A stretch of 47,140 nt of DNA from Actinomadura fibrosa. GTDB lineage: Bacteria > Actinomycetota > Actinomycetes > Streptosporangiales > Streptosporangiaceae. The stretch is from contig NZ_CAACUY010000055.1 of NCBI RefSeq assembly GCF_900659615.1, positions 1-47,140 on the forward strand, in the 5' to 3' direction. The notes below the pieces were generated by a model. That model made no database searches and was not told the DNA's origin. It saw nothing but the letters and a program-made list of their open reading frames with translations. The position numbers and the translations under genes were made by a program. Numbering within the stretch: the first letter of the stretch is position 1; each line of letters starts with the position of its first letter. Of the stretch, positions 16,596-25,805 are shown piece by piece.

Positions 16596-17228
16596 TCAGG
16601 GCGCGGTCGGCGTGCTGCCGTCGGAGGCTCGACCGTCGGAGCCGCCGGGCACGTTCTTGTCGTCCTTGTGCGCCCAGACCTGGTACTCCACCGCCAAGCG
16701 GCGGCGGGCGCGGCGGCGGCCGTCCTCGTAGTACCAGTCGTGAATGAGCTGCATCAGCCCGTCGTAGTCCAGGGGCTGATTGATGACACGGAGCTGGTCG
16801 ACGAGGCCACGCAACCGCATCAGCAGCGCGGCCGGGTTGGTGGTCGTCGCGGCGGCGTTGACTCGTGCATCGACGGCCTGGGCGCTGAAGCGACCGCTGG
16901 CCCGCAGCCGGTACAGCGCTTTGCCCAGTGACTCCTTCGGCTTGTGCATCGAGGTGGTCTTGGACTGCTGGTGGAGGCCGTAGAGGGCGAGCGCCGCGTG
17001 CTCGGCCTGTTGCTCCACCGACACCCGGTCATGCTGGGCGAGCTGGTCATCGACTGGGCAGGTGTAGAACCGCCACATGTGCGGGACCTCTCCCGCGCCG
17101 CGTCCCAGCCCGGCACGCAGCGCGCTCAAGTCCTCACCGGGCGGACGGCCGAAGAGGCGGCCGCCGCGCGGGTTGCGGGCGAGCCAATCACCGTTGGTGT
17201 CGACCCGGTTCCAGTAGCGCTGAGTCAT
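16596..17228 (-). CDS. cse2: Cascade small subunit Cse2 (CasB/Cas11e)
   Basis: 210 residues from ATG 17228; upstream readings overlap cse1 and are rejected. It is mainly helical, with RAGLGRGAGEVPHMWRFY and the family-typical LMRLRGLVDQLRVINQPLDY..LMQLIHDW. Two copies stabilise the R-loop. The start overlaps the cse1 stop by 3 bp (ATGA), which indicates coupling. Confidence 0.93.
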   Translation of the reverse strand: MTQRYWNRVDTNGDWLARNPRGGRLFGRPPGEDLSALRAGLGRGAGEVPHMWRFYTCPVDDQLAQHDRVSVEQQAEHAALALYGLHQQSKTTSMHKPKESLGKALYRLRASGRFSAQAVDARVNAAATTTNPAALLMRLRGLVDQLRVINQPLDYDGLMQLIHDWYYEDGRRRARRRLAVEYQVWAHKDDKNVPGGSDGRASDGSTPTAP

Positions 17229-18898
17229 GGGTGTGCCTCGCGTTCGGGTGGGGAAAACGTTCGACGCTCGTCGGCGGCGCGGGGAAGTATGCGGTCCAGC
17301 CGCCGGTAGAAGTCGTTGACGGCGATGCCCAACGGGTAAGCCGCCGCGGTGCTCCCGTCGGACTTTCTGGTCTCGCGGCCAGCGAACACGCTCTCGGGGA
17401 CGGCGACGTGCACTGAGTCGGCGACCTGCAACGCCAACCGCCGGGCCTGCCGTTCCCAGGCCAGCCGCCCACGGTCGAGGGTGTCCTCGTCCGGGACGTT
17501 CTGTAGGCCGCGCAGCAGACGCCGTACCACCGGATCCAGTAGGTACAGCAGCCGCTCCCCCGGACGTTGACCTTTGTCCCAAGGGATGGGATCCAGGCCA
17601 CTCGCGCGGCGCAGGTCGGCTGACAAGTAGTTGAGGGCTTGTGCGAGTTGCTCGGCCTGCTCGGTCGCCTCCAGCACCGCAAAATGGACATCCGCATCGA
17701 CGCGCAGCGCTGCGACCGGCAGGGGAACCATGTCGTGCAGGACGTCCTCGACTATCGCGGACTGATTCCCATAGACCACACCGAACGTCTCCGCCCGCAG
17801 CGGATAATGCTCGTCGATCAGCCCGTCACCGGACAGGCCCCTGATCTGGTCCAGTAGTTCACTAGTGCGGAACGAGGCGGTCTCCTCGGCCTCGACCGCA
17901 AGCAGAGCGCTCATGCCGCGCCAGATTGCTTTGCCCGGCATATGCCGCAGTGGTCGCTGCGGGGTCGGCTTCGCTGCCTTCGCCGTTCTCTTGGCCGTCT
18001 TCGCTGGAGCGTTGGTTCTCCAGGCCGTGTGCGGTTCCCAGTCGGGTGTCATCGCGAGCCGGTCCCCTGCCGCGACCACGACGCGAGGAACTCGGATTCC
18101 TTCGGGTGTCTGCTCAGGGATGAGCCGGATGCGCCGCGACTGCCAGGTCCAGAGGTCGAGCAGGCCTTGCGCTGCTCTGCTCTCCCAGGTGGCGGTGATG
18201 GTGCGGGTCCACTGAGGGGTGCCGAGCCGCCCTTGGACACCGATCGGGATGTTGAGCAGGAGGGTCTCGTACAGGTTCCGGCCGACCGGCATGATCACGC
18301 CTAGTTGTCCCAGGGGACCGGTCGGGTTGCCTGTGGTCTTACCGGACTTGACCATCGGGTCGCCGACGGCGCCGGTCTTGATGGCGGCGGTGTCCCAGCA
18401 GTGCGCGTGCAGCAACCACAGCGCTGCCTCGGCCGGTGTCAACTGAGGCGGATCGTCCTCGGTGCGAGCGGAGAACAGAGGCACGTTGTTGCCGGTGGCC
18501 TCGGGAGCCACGATCAGCCCCGCGCCCTTCGTCTCGTCCCTGACGGTGTGCAGGTCGGCGACCTGCGCGAACGGGGTCTCAGGGTGGAAGAGGTCGAACC
18601 GGGGCCGGTGCTCTTCAAGGTAGGCGTCAAGTATGGCGAGTTCGGCTTCTGTGAAGGTCCCGTGAGTGAATCTGTCCGCCCATGCGCGGTGGGTGGCGGG
18701 CGCTCCAAGTGCGTGAACGACGACCGGGAGGAGAACCTGCCGCATCAGCGCCGGCCACTGGGTGGGAAGATCGACCGCGATCTCGGTGATCTCCCCGGCG
18801 CGGTGCAGGACGTCTCGGAGACCCACCGGTTCAGGAGTTGGCGAGTCGCCGAAACGCGCGCGCAACCATGCTTCGGTCACCAGGTCGAACGCAGGCAT
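17225..18898 (-). CDS. cse1: Cascade large subunit Cse1 (CasA/Cas8e)
   Basis: 557 residues from ATG 18898 with GGGAGG 6 nt upstream. The N-terminal FDLVTEAWLRARF, the LFHPETPFAQV region and WLLHAHCWDTAAIKTG are hallmarks of Cse1. GPLGQLGVIMPVGRNLYETLLLN further identifies it (split: GPLGQLGVIMP, then GRNLYETLLLN). It recognises the PAM and recruits Cas3. It opens the Cascade-cas1-cas2 operon. The 220 bp upstream contain the crRNA-like locus at 19017-19115, whose pseudo-spacer matches 18913-18924. Confidence 0.97.
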   Translation of the reverse strand: MPAFDLVTEAWLRARFGDSPTPEPVGLRDVLHRAGEITEIAVDLPTQWPALMRQVLLPVVVHALGAPATHRAWADRFTHGTFTEAELAILDAYLEEHRPRFDLFHPETPFAQVADLHTVRDETKGAGLIVAPEATGNNVPLFSARTEDDPPQLTPAEAALWLLHAHCWDTAAIKTGAVGDPMVKSGKTTGNPTGPLGQLGVIMPVGRNLYETLLLNIPIGVQGRLGTPQWTRTITATWESRAAQGLLDLWTWQSRRIRLIPEQTPEGIRVPRVVVAAGDRLAMTPDWEPHTAWRTNAPAKTAKRTAKAAKPTPQRPLRHMPGKAIWRGMSALLAVEAEETASFRTSELLDQIRGLSGDGLIDEHYPLRAETFGVVYGNQSAIVEDVLHDMVPLPVAALRVDADVHFAVLEATEQAEQLAQALNYLSADLRRASGLDPIPWDKGQRPGERLLYLLDPVVRRLLRGLQNVPDEDTLDRGRLAWERQARRLALQVADSVHVAVPESVFAGRETRKSDGSTAAAYPLGIAVNDFYRRLDRILPRAADERRTFSPPEREAHP

Positions 18899-19016
18899 TG
18901 TCGACCTCCCAACTGGTTTTGTGTAGGTAATCCGTCGCTAGGCCGCCTTAGGGCGAGGTGTAGTCGGTATGACAGAGTTGGCCGGACGCGGCCCTGCGCT
19001 GGACAACACAGGGCCC
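18899..19016. promoter_or_regulatory. Upstream region of the cse1 operon with crRNA-like target site
   Basis: Holds the cse1 ribosome binding site (about 18904-18909) and the likely operon promoter, since a terminator hairpin separates it from cas3. The plus strand at 18911-18924 reads AA followed by CTGGTTTTGTGT; those 12 nt equal the first 12 nt of the pseudo-spacer at 19045. A 7-bp inverted repeat (GGCCCTG 18990-18996, CAGGGCC 19009-19015) lies just before the first pseudo-repeat. I cannot assign -35/-10 boxes with confidence. Confidence 0.6.
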
Positions 19017-19118
19017 GTTGCCCCGCGCCTGGTGGGGATGGCTCCTGGTTTTGTGTGAGCTGCGCGTCGGCCCTGCTCCTGCGGGGAGCGGCGGGACGGC
19101 ACTGCCGTCCCGCCCTTT
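19017..19118 (+). ncRNA. crRNA-like locus: pseudo-repeat, 21-nt pseudo-spacer, pseudo-repeat, terminator
   Basis: Pseudo-repeat 1 (19017-19044) is 28 nt like the array repeat. It keeps 10 of the last 11 bases (GGGGATGGCTC against GGGGATGGTTC) and can fold CCCCGC/GTGGGG. Pseudo-repeat 2 (19066-19093) matches 19 of the first 22 bases and folds CCCTGC/GCGGGG. So the two parts needed for a processed crRNA, the 5' handle of the first and the hairpin of the second, are the best preserved. The 21-nt pseudo-spacer starts CTGGTTTTGTGT. A 12-bp inverted repeat (19090-19101, 19103-19114) with a CTTTC tail follows as terminator. The layout matches CreR/CreA-type crRNA-like regulators found in cas intergenic regions; function is inferred. 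Confidence 0.7.
19090..19118 (+). terminator. Terminator hairpin after the crRNA-like locus
   Basis: GGCGGGACGGCA and TGCCGTCCCGCC form a perfect 12-bp inverted repeat around one base, followed by CTTTC on the plus strand. On the minus strand there is no T run, but the hairpin lies just after the cas3 stop and may also end that transcript. Confidence 0.75.
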
Positions 19119-22081
19119 CATCGGCGCGGCCCGTCGACTACCAACCCCAACAACCGGTCGTAGCGAAGTACGTAATCGCCAAGCCTGGCCGTATCGGATT
19201 CGTCCAGTGTCAGCGCGCGGCTGTAACGCAGCCAGGGATGATCGCGCCATCCGTCCAACGGCACTAGGCCGTCCTCGGCCGCCTCGGTCAACTTGGCGGG
19301 CAGGCGCACGGTCCCGCCAAGCACATCGTCAAGGACGTCTCGCGACGCCTCTCCGTTAGGCCCGAGCGCCTTCCCCGACAGCGCCCGGTAGCCCCGCTCG
19401 TCACGGCGCACCAGCACCACCTCAATGCTCCGGTCCCCATCGCGCACTACTGCTCGATGCTGCTCCTCCGACAGGTTGTCGCCAGGTCCCCCGCGATGGA
19501 GCCCTGCCAGAGTCGGCCGGGTGTGCTCTCCGGTCCGCGTGAGCAAGAACGGCTCAGCGCTCTCGGCACGGGCACGCTGCCGGGTTTCCCACTCAGCCCG
19601 CGCTCGCCGCTCGTCCTCAACCCAAGTGGACGGGACGACCTGACGATCGGCGTCATATGCCTTGGCAACCAACTGCGGAACCTGCCCGGGAACCGACCAG
19701 TGCTCACCCGCAGCAGCGCAGACCAGAGCCGCCGTGCGCAGCAAGAGATAGCGCCCATAGATGGCCTCGGCTGCGCCGGGGAACTCAGGTGGCGCGTCGT
19801 CTCGCGGAAAGAAGCCGGTGACGACCACCCGCGGTTCGGCGACCGCCTCCGGACGCTGGACACCGGCGTGGCGGTGGGTGCGGCCAATTCGCTGCAGCAA
19901 CAGGTCCATCGGCGCCAAGTCCGTGACCAGCAGGTCGGCATCGACATCGAAGGACTGCTCGGCGAGCTGCGTCGCTACCAGGATCATCCGAGCAGGACGC
20001 CTCGGTCCCTCCGGCTGTGGCGGCCCGAGCAATCGCAAACACTTTTCAGTACGGTCGGCACGGTCGGCGGCGCTGAGGCGCCCATGCAGCAACTGCACCT
20101 CGTCGCCGAACTCGGCGCGAAGAGCCTCGAAAGTCATCTGTGCACGCGGCACGGTGTTGCGGATCACCAGGGCGCATCCGCCGTCAGCGAGGCGTTCCCG
20201 AAGAAGAGAGAGGACTTGCGCATCACCTGCCGTTAGCCTGTCCGAGTTGCTCGGAGTACCGCTGACCTGCTCAGCGAGGAGTTCAACCGCAACCTGCAGA
20301 TCAGAACGCCAAGACCTGCAATGCTTTACGAGGTTGCCCACGGTTGATTCGTCGCTCCACACGGCCGTCACACTGGGATAGCCAGTGGGGTCGGGCACCA
20401 TCGCGAACTCCGAGGCTTCCACTACCTCATGGTGTCCTGCACCAGCGAGATAGGCCGCTATCAAGTCGCGACGCTGCATTCGAGGCAAGGTCGCCGACAA
20501 CAAGACGACAGGTACTCGTGCCTGCCCCAGCCAGCGCAGCCCCTCGGCCAGGAACTGTGACATGTAGACATCGGCGGCATGAACCTCGTCCAGGATCACG
20601 ACCTTGCCGGCCAAACCTGCCATACGCAACATCACGTGTTTGGTGCGTGTGGCGGCGAAAAGCAGTTGGTCGATCGTGCCCACGACGAAGGGACTCAGCA
20701 GACCGCGCTTGGCCCCCAAGAACCATTCCGCCGGAGCCAGCCGTTCAGGTGCGGCCTCCGGACAGCACAGACTGTCCACGGTTCCGTAGGGGTCATCGAG
20801 GCCGAACTCGTCCTCACCTACTCCCGCGAACCGCTCATCTGAGCCCGGTCCGTCGTCCTTCAGCAGGTCCCGCCACTGCTTGTTGAACATCCGCTTGCCG
20901 TGCAACAAAGCCACCTGCGAGGCCAACGACGGCAAGATCGCCTCCACCCACGAGCGGACATTGGTGAACATCGGGTCACAGGTAGCCTGCGTCGGCATCC
21001 CGACGAACACCCCGTCCAACCCCCATCGGGAGGCCAGTACCTCAGCGGCTGCCAGCGCCGCCTTCGTCTTCCCTTCTCCCATGGGCGCTTCGACCACGAT
21101 TAACCCGGGAGCATCCATCCGAGCCGCAACATCCATAACCATCGCTTGCGATGGCCGAGGATCTCTACCAAAACGCTCGCGAAAAGCGGCTTCACCCGGC
21201 TGCCTTAGTTCGCCCCACCCTCCACGCAAACCTAGGCGCTCCCACGCCAGCGCGGCGCGGTCCCGAGCACTATGGATGTCAACCCGTTGCAACGCATCGA
21301 CACCCTTGAAGTGGTTCTGGTCACTGGCGATCCAGTCCGCCATGACCACGAAGCCACTTATCTGCAATTGCATCGCACGACTCGGCACACCGTTCGGTTC
21401 CACAGCCGCGACGCATCTGAACCCCAGCGCCCGCGTGAAGCTCTTAAGCAGATCCCGCTGAGCCGCCTTCCACTCTGGCCCCTTGCCACTGAGCTGCTCC
21501 CTTGCGCGAGAAGGTTCTTGCGCCTGACCGAGTGTCGGAAACAGGCCATGGTGTCCCGCGACTAGCGGCCACAACCACTCAACGCTCGTCTCTGACCAGC
21601 CCACGTCTGCAAGGAGTCGGCGGACCAAGAGGCCCCCGGCTCGATCATGACGCCAGGAGTACCGGGCGACTACACGCGGATCCCACGCCAGGCCAGCACC
21701 AAGTACGCGGGCAGCACCAGCCGCGTCCAAGTGCTGGAAAGCAGGAGTTGCTTTGCCGATGTCATGGATGCCGCACACCCAGGCGAACATCTGTCGGCCC
21801 CGGCCATCGCCCGCAGAGTCCTCCAACGCTCGACAGACGGATGGCGCCAAGTACTGATCCCAGATGAGTTCGGCTACCGCAGCAGTGTCCAGCAGATGTT
21901 GCAACAGCAGGTTGGCCTGCCCGCCAGCCTTTTCCGCGCTCTTACCCCACAACACCCCGAGCGGGCCCTGAGCGCTCGTCCCTGAGTCCTCAGTGTTCAC
22001 AGGCGATGAAGGTAGTCGGACACACTGACAATCGAGCCTCCTCCCAGGTGAGGCATGATGTTCGGGAAAAGAGACATGCAT
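19118..22081 (-). CDS. cas3: CRISPR-associated helicase-nuclease Cas3 (HD N-terminal)
   Basis: About 987 residues from ATG 22081; GTG 22002 or an ATG further upstream are alternatives, and the reading up to 22216 runs into array 2. The HD nuclease domain shows FAWVCGIHDIGKATPAF (HD pair) and VAGHHGLFP. The helicase core has Walker A EAPMGEGKTKAAL, the DEVH box VVILDEVHAADVYM, SATLP and the motif VI region LLQRIGRTHRH. It is recruited by Cascade to degrade target DNA. All core motifs are intact. It is separated from cse1 by 220 bp carrying a terminator, so it is likely transcribed separately, from the region shared with the array 2 leader. Confidence 0.95.
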   Translation of the reverse strand: MHVSFPEHHASPGRRLDCQCVRLPSSPVNTEDSGTSAQGPLGVLWGKSAEKAGGQANLLLQHLLDTAAVAELIWDQYLAPSVCRALEDSAGDGRGRQMFAWVCGIHDIGKATPAFQHLDAAGAARVLGAGLAWDPRVVARYSWRHDRAGGLLVRRLLADVGWSETSVEWLWPLVAGHHGLFPTLGQAQEPSRAREQLSGKGPEWKAAQRDLLKSFTRALGFRCVAAVEPNGVPSRAMQLQISGFVVMADWIASDQNHFKGVDALQRVDIHSARDRAALAWERLGLRGGWGELRQPGEAAFRERFGRDPRPSQAMVMDVAARMDAPGLIVVEAPMGEGKTKAALAAAEVLASRWGLDGVFVGMPTQATCDPMFTNVRSWVEAILPSLASQVALLHGKRMFNKQWRDLLKDDGPGSDERFAGVGEDEFGLDDPYGTVDSLCCPEAAPERLAPAEWFLGAKRGLLSPFVVGTIDQLLFAATRTKHVMLRMAGLAGKVVILDEVHAADVYMSQFLAEGLRWLGQARVPVVLLSATLPRMQRRDLIAAYLAGAGHHEVVEASEFAMVPDPTGYPSVTAVWSDESTVGNLVKHCRSWRSDLQVAVELLAEQVSGTPSNSDRLTAGDAQVLSLLRERLADGGCALVIRNTVPRAQMTFEALRAEFGDEVQLLHGRLSAADRADRTEKCLRLLGPPQPEGPRRPARMILVATQLAEQSFDVDADLLVTDLAPMDLLLQRIGRTHRHAGVQRPEAVAEPRVVVTGFFPRDDAPPEFPGAAEAIYGRYLLLRTAALVCAAAGEHWSVPGQVPQLVAKAYDADRQVVPSTWVEDERRARAEWETRQRARAESAEPFLLTRTGEHTRPTLAGLHRGGPGDNLSEEQHRAVVRDGDRSIEVVLVRRDERGYRALSGKALGPNGEASRDVLDDVLGGTVRLPAKLTEAAEDGLVPLDGWRDHPWLRYSRALTLDESDTARLGDYVLRYDRLLGLVVDGPRR

Positions 22082-22125
22082 CAACCAACGTGTGCGCGGA
22101 CCGACCACCTCCTGAATGCTCATGA

Positions 22126-22184
22126 TCGCCAAGCAACCGAATGAAAACCCGCACCTCGGCTGATAGCGTCGCAGGTCAGCAAGT
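22126..22184 (+). promoter_or_regulatory. CRISPR leader of array 2
   Basis: The sequence AACCGAATGAAAACCCGC, then CGCAGGTCAGCAAG directly before the first repeat, parallels the leader next to array 1. It lies in the divergent region between cas3 and array 2. The first 24 repeats on this side are nearly perfect and decay increases towards 25205, which supports this polarity. Confidence 0.8.
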
Positions 22185-25100
22185 GTCGGCCCCGCGCCCG
22201 CGGGGATGGTTCGCACGCCCGAGGTGGTCGAACCATTTCCAGCGGGGTCGGCCCCGCGCCCGCGGGGATGGTTCGAACGACCGCTTGCGCGTGCCGGCGA
22301 ACTCGCGGTCGGCCCCGCGCCCGCGGGGATGGTTCAGACGTCCTCCACCAAGCCCAAGGACGTCGACGCGTCGGCCCCGCGCCCGCGGGGATGGTTCCCT
22401 CACCGGATCGGCAACGAACCTGGCGTTGGAGTCGGCCCCGCGCCCGCGGGGATGGTGCCAGCACCCGGGAGTAGTCCTTGGGGTAGGGGGAGTCGGCCCC
22501 GCGCCCGCGGGGATGGTTCCCAGTACGTCACCGTCAACGTGACGGACGCGGGGTCGGCCCCGCGCCCGCGGGGATGGTTCCAGCTCCGCGGCGAGCTGGA
22601 CGACGCCCACGCCGTCGGCCCCGCGCCCGCGGGGATGGTTCTTCGTCTCCTCGGCGATCGCGGCGGGCTACTCCGTCGGCCCCGCGCCCGCGGGGATGGT
22701 TCCTGTCAGCGTTGCTGACCGGGACCTCCGACTTCGTCGGCCCCGCGCCCGCGGGGATGGTTCGGTGGCGCCGCTGTCGGACAGCGGCCACCACAAGTCG
22801 GCCCCGCGCCCGCGGGGATGGTTCGCCGTTTTGGCCGTCGTCCACGATCGCGATCCCGTCGGCCCCGCGCCCGCGGGGATGGTTCGGCGGGTGAGCACGT
22901 CACGATTCTCGCGCCTACGTCGGCCCCGCGCCCGCGGGGATGGTTCGTCTACCGGTTGTCGGCGCCGGGTCGTACGGTGTCGGCCCCGCGCCCGCGGGGA
23001 TGGTTCCAGGTACCAGGCGGTGGACCCGAACGTCCCCGAGTCGGCCCCGCGCCCGCGGGGATGGTTCCGACGTCTTCCCGGGGAGCTATGCGGCCTTGGA
23101 GTCGGCCCCGCGCCCGCGGGGATGGTTCCCGAGGTCCGTGAGCAGGACGGCGAACAGGAGAGTCGGCCCCGCGCCCGCGGGGATGGTTCGTCGAAGCAGA
23201 CCGAGGGCTGAAGCGAAACGCAGTCGGCCCCGCGCCCGCGGGGATGGTTCCCGAGGTCCGTGAGCAGGACGGCGAACAGGAGAGTCGGCCCCGCGCCCGC
23301 GGGGATGGTTCGTCGAAGCAGACCGAGGGCTGAAGCGAAACGCAGTCGGCCCCGCGCCCGCGGGGATGGTTCCCGAGGTCCGTGAGCAGGACGGCGAACA
23401 GGAGAGTCGGCCCCGCGCCCGCGGGGATGGTTCGTCGAAGCAGACCGAGGGCTGAAGCGAAACGCAGTCGGCCCCGCGCCCGCGGGGATGGTTCCTCGCC
23501 GCCCTTGTAGCGGGCGTTGCGGCACGCGTCGGCCCCGCGCCCGCGGGGATGGTTCAGCAGTCGCCCGCGTTCTCCGACGTCGTCACCGGGTCGGCCCCGC
23601 GCCCGCGGGGATGGTTCCGCGACCGCGTCCGCGGCGAAGACCACGATCCCGCCGGCCCCGCGCCCGCGGGGATGGTTCTCCGGACTGCCCCGCATGCAAG
23701 GCACCACACCCGTCGGCCCCGCGCCCTCGGGGATGGTTCGAACACCAAGGCCGCGGGCGTGCTCCGCACGATGTCGGCCCCGCGCCCGCGGGGATGGCTC
23801 CCGGCTCGTCTCGCTGGCCCGCTACACGCTCACGTCGGCCCCGCGCCCACGGGGATGGTTCGTCCGCGAAGCTTCGCGCCTGCTCCGGGACGCGGTCGGC
23901 CCCGCGCCCGCGGGGATGGTTCCCGGGCGACGTACGCGGAGTGGGCCCAACTGGTGTCGGCCCCGCGCCCGCGGGGATGGTTCTCCGACTCTCAGCGTGT
24001 CCGGTGGTGCCGCGTGGTCGGCCCCGCGCCCGCGGGGATGGTTCGGCCACCATCGCGGGCTTCACCATCGCCCTGACGTCGTCCCCGCGCCCGCGGGGAT
24101 GGTTCCGGCAACCGCCGCAGCCCCGACCAGATCTGGGAGTCCGCCCCGCGCCCGCGGGGATGGTTCCAGGTCCTGGCGCAGTTCGAGGCCGCCGACTCCG
24201 TCGGCCCCGCGCCCGCGGGGATGGTTCCTGGTCGGAGTTCTTGATGACCAGGTCGGGGGTGTCGGCCCCGCGCCCGCGGGGATGGTTCTGCGAGCGTTAC
24301 GGGAATCGTGTACATCCAATAGTCGGCCCCGCGCCCGCGGTGATGGTTCCTCCACGAGGGCGGGGCGGTTGGGGACGAGCTGGTCGGCCCCGCGCCCGCG
24401 GGGATGGTTCCTGCTTGAGCGTGGCTCGCGCGACCCACAGCACGTCGGCCCCGCGCCCGCAGGGATGGTTCCGCCTGGTCATCCTGGGCACCTCCTCTGG
24501 AGCATGTCGGCCCCGCGCCCGCGGGGATGGATTCCGGCACCGCGACCTGCGGTCCGGTGTGCACGTAGTCGGCCCCGCGCCCGCGGGGATGGTTCCCGGA
24601 TTGGGCTCGTGCGCGGCCTGACCGGAGGGTCGGCCCCGCGCCCGCGGGGATGGTTCCCTGATCCGGGTGATCAACACGATCCGGGAGGAGTCGGCCCCGC
24701 GCCCGCGGGGATGGTTCTGGTGCCGAGCAGGGGATCACCGCCCTGGCCTTGTCGGCCCCGCGCCCGCGGGGATGGTTCGTCCCAGTCGCCGTCCACGACC
24801 AGGTCCATGCCGTCGGCCCCGCGCCCGCGGGGATGGTTCTCGACCCGGGCGGTGACCGGCCGGGCCTGCAACGTCGGCCCCGCGCCCGCGGGAATGGTTC
24901 CAGCGGGTCGGACTGGCCGCGGTTGCAGCCGGCGTCGGCCCCGCGCCCGCGGGGATGGTTCGGGCTTCTACTCCGGTGGCGCGGTCGGGCAGGCGTCGGC
25001 CCCGCGCCCGCGGGGATGGTTCGTCCAGGGTGTTGTAGAAGGGGAAAACGCCGTTGTCGGCCCCGCGCCCGCGGGGATGGTTCCGAGGCCCGCACGGCGT

Positions 25101-25205
25101 GGAGGAGCTCGTCCTCGTCGGCCCCGCGCCCGCGGGGATAGTTCGGGCGCGCGCCGCCGCCCGGTCCGAGGCGCACCGTCGACACCGCGCCCGCGAGGAT
25201 GGCTC
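22185..25205 (+). CRISPR. CRISPR array 2: 50 repeats, 49 spacers, type I-E
   Basis: I located repeat starts every 61 bp (62 in four cases) from 22185 to 25178. The repeat begins GTCGGCC and ends GGGGATGGTTC (28 nt) with 33-nt spacers. Repeats near the leader are identical. From 23651 onward single-base variants appear (for example 23712, 23834, 24078, 24139, 24322, 24444, 24873, 25117), and the last repeat (25178-25205) is strongly degenerate. The two-spacer block at 23101-23222 occurs three times in tandem, leaving 45 distinct spacers. The array points away from cas3, opposite to array 1, and has the same repeat. Confidence 0.98.
23101..23466 (+). repeat. Tandem triplication of a two-spacer block within array 2
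   Basis: A 122-bp unit (repeat, spacer starting CCGAGGTCCGTGAG, repeat, spacer starting GTCGAAGCAGACC) starts at 23101, 23223 and 23345, and the copies are identical by eye. This is amplification by recombination between repeats rather than new acquisition. Confidence 0.95.
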
Positions 25206-25428
25206 GTGGACGATCCGCCATTTCGAAGTCATATTTTCAGTCGACCCCAGGCAAGCAATGAGAGCTCTATTGACGATATATTAGATGCGTCGACCTCGCA
25301 CACACGGGATGGTTTCAGCGCGCACGTCACATGACCGGGATGCTATATACCCACGGCTATGCGGTAGATGCCGCCGATCTGGGTGGTATTGGGCAACGTA
25401 AATTGGTCGTGGCCGCCCCTCGGACACA
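25178..25428 (+). repeat. Long direct repeat: right end of unit A, including att core at 25416
   Basis: From the terminal degenerate CRISPR repeat through about 210 bp of flank (GTCATATT, GATGGTTTCAGCGCGCACGT, GGGCAACGTAAATTGGTCG) to the att core CCCCTCGGACACAAACC at 25416-25432. The same series recurs at 26204-26462, and its last 90 bp recur more loosely before 28881. No gene is visible. This is the conserved right arm of the integrated units. Confidence 0.85.
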
Positions 25429-25805
25429 AACCCTCAGCACAAGTGGAGGCCGGGCCAACCCGCGCCTCCACTGTCTTTTTCTCGGGGCAGCACGTCACCA
25501 CCAACCCGCTCCCGCGAAAAGATCGGCTTCGTCACGCGGAGAGCCGCGACCAGAGCCCGAGCAGAATCCTCCGCCTGACGGCTGGCTTCTTCGACGCGGC
25601 GCCCGGCGAGACCCTCTCAGCTTCGTAAGCAGAGCCAGCTATCAGGCGCTCCTCAAGCCCGACCTCAGGCTCTCCGCGAACGATCGTCAACCACGCCATG
25701 CAACCAGCCCATTCCGCAACCGCCCCCGCGGACGCGGTGCCGACAGGTCTCGGGCCAGGTCCGCGATCGCATGCGGGGAACCATCCCCGCGAGCGCGTGG
25801 CCGAC
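25416..25805 (+). repeat. Long direct repeat, copy 2 (left end of unit B)
   Basis: Second copy of 4515-4906: att core, terminator hairpin 25443-25471 with TCTTTTTCT, the LTAGFFDAAPGETLSAS open stretch, decayed repeat 25717-25744 and outermost repeat 25778-25805. Differences from copy 1 are scattered substitutions and small indels. No complete gene is present in 25483-25777. Confidence 0.88.
25443..25482 (+). terminator. Terminator hairpin at att copy 2
   Basis: GTGGAGGC (25443-25450) pairs with GCCTCCAC (25464-25471), followed by TGTCTTTTTCT. It is a variant of the tRNA-Leu terminator at 4542. Confidence 0.75.

Noticed and set aside
18989..19015. Hairpin GGCCCTG/CAGGGCC as terminator of a gene
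   Set aside because: No T run and no gene ends there; more likely part of the regulatory region before the crRNA-like locus.
22082..22216. Extended N-terminus of Cas3 reaching into array 2
   Set aside because: It would encode CRISPR repeat and leader; homology to Cas3 begins well after 22002.
22141..25334. Up to 605-residue open frames through array 2
   Set aside because: Same artefact; the DNA is a regular repeat-spacer array without start sites or coding signal.
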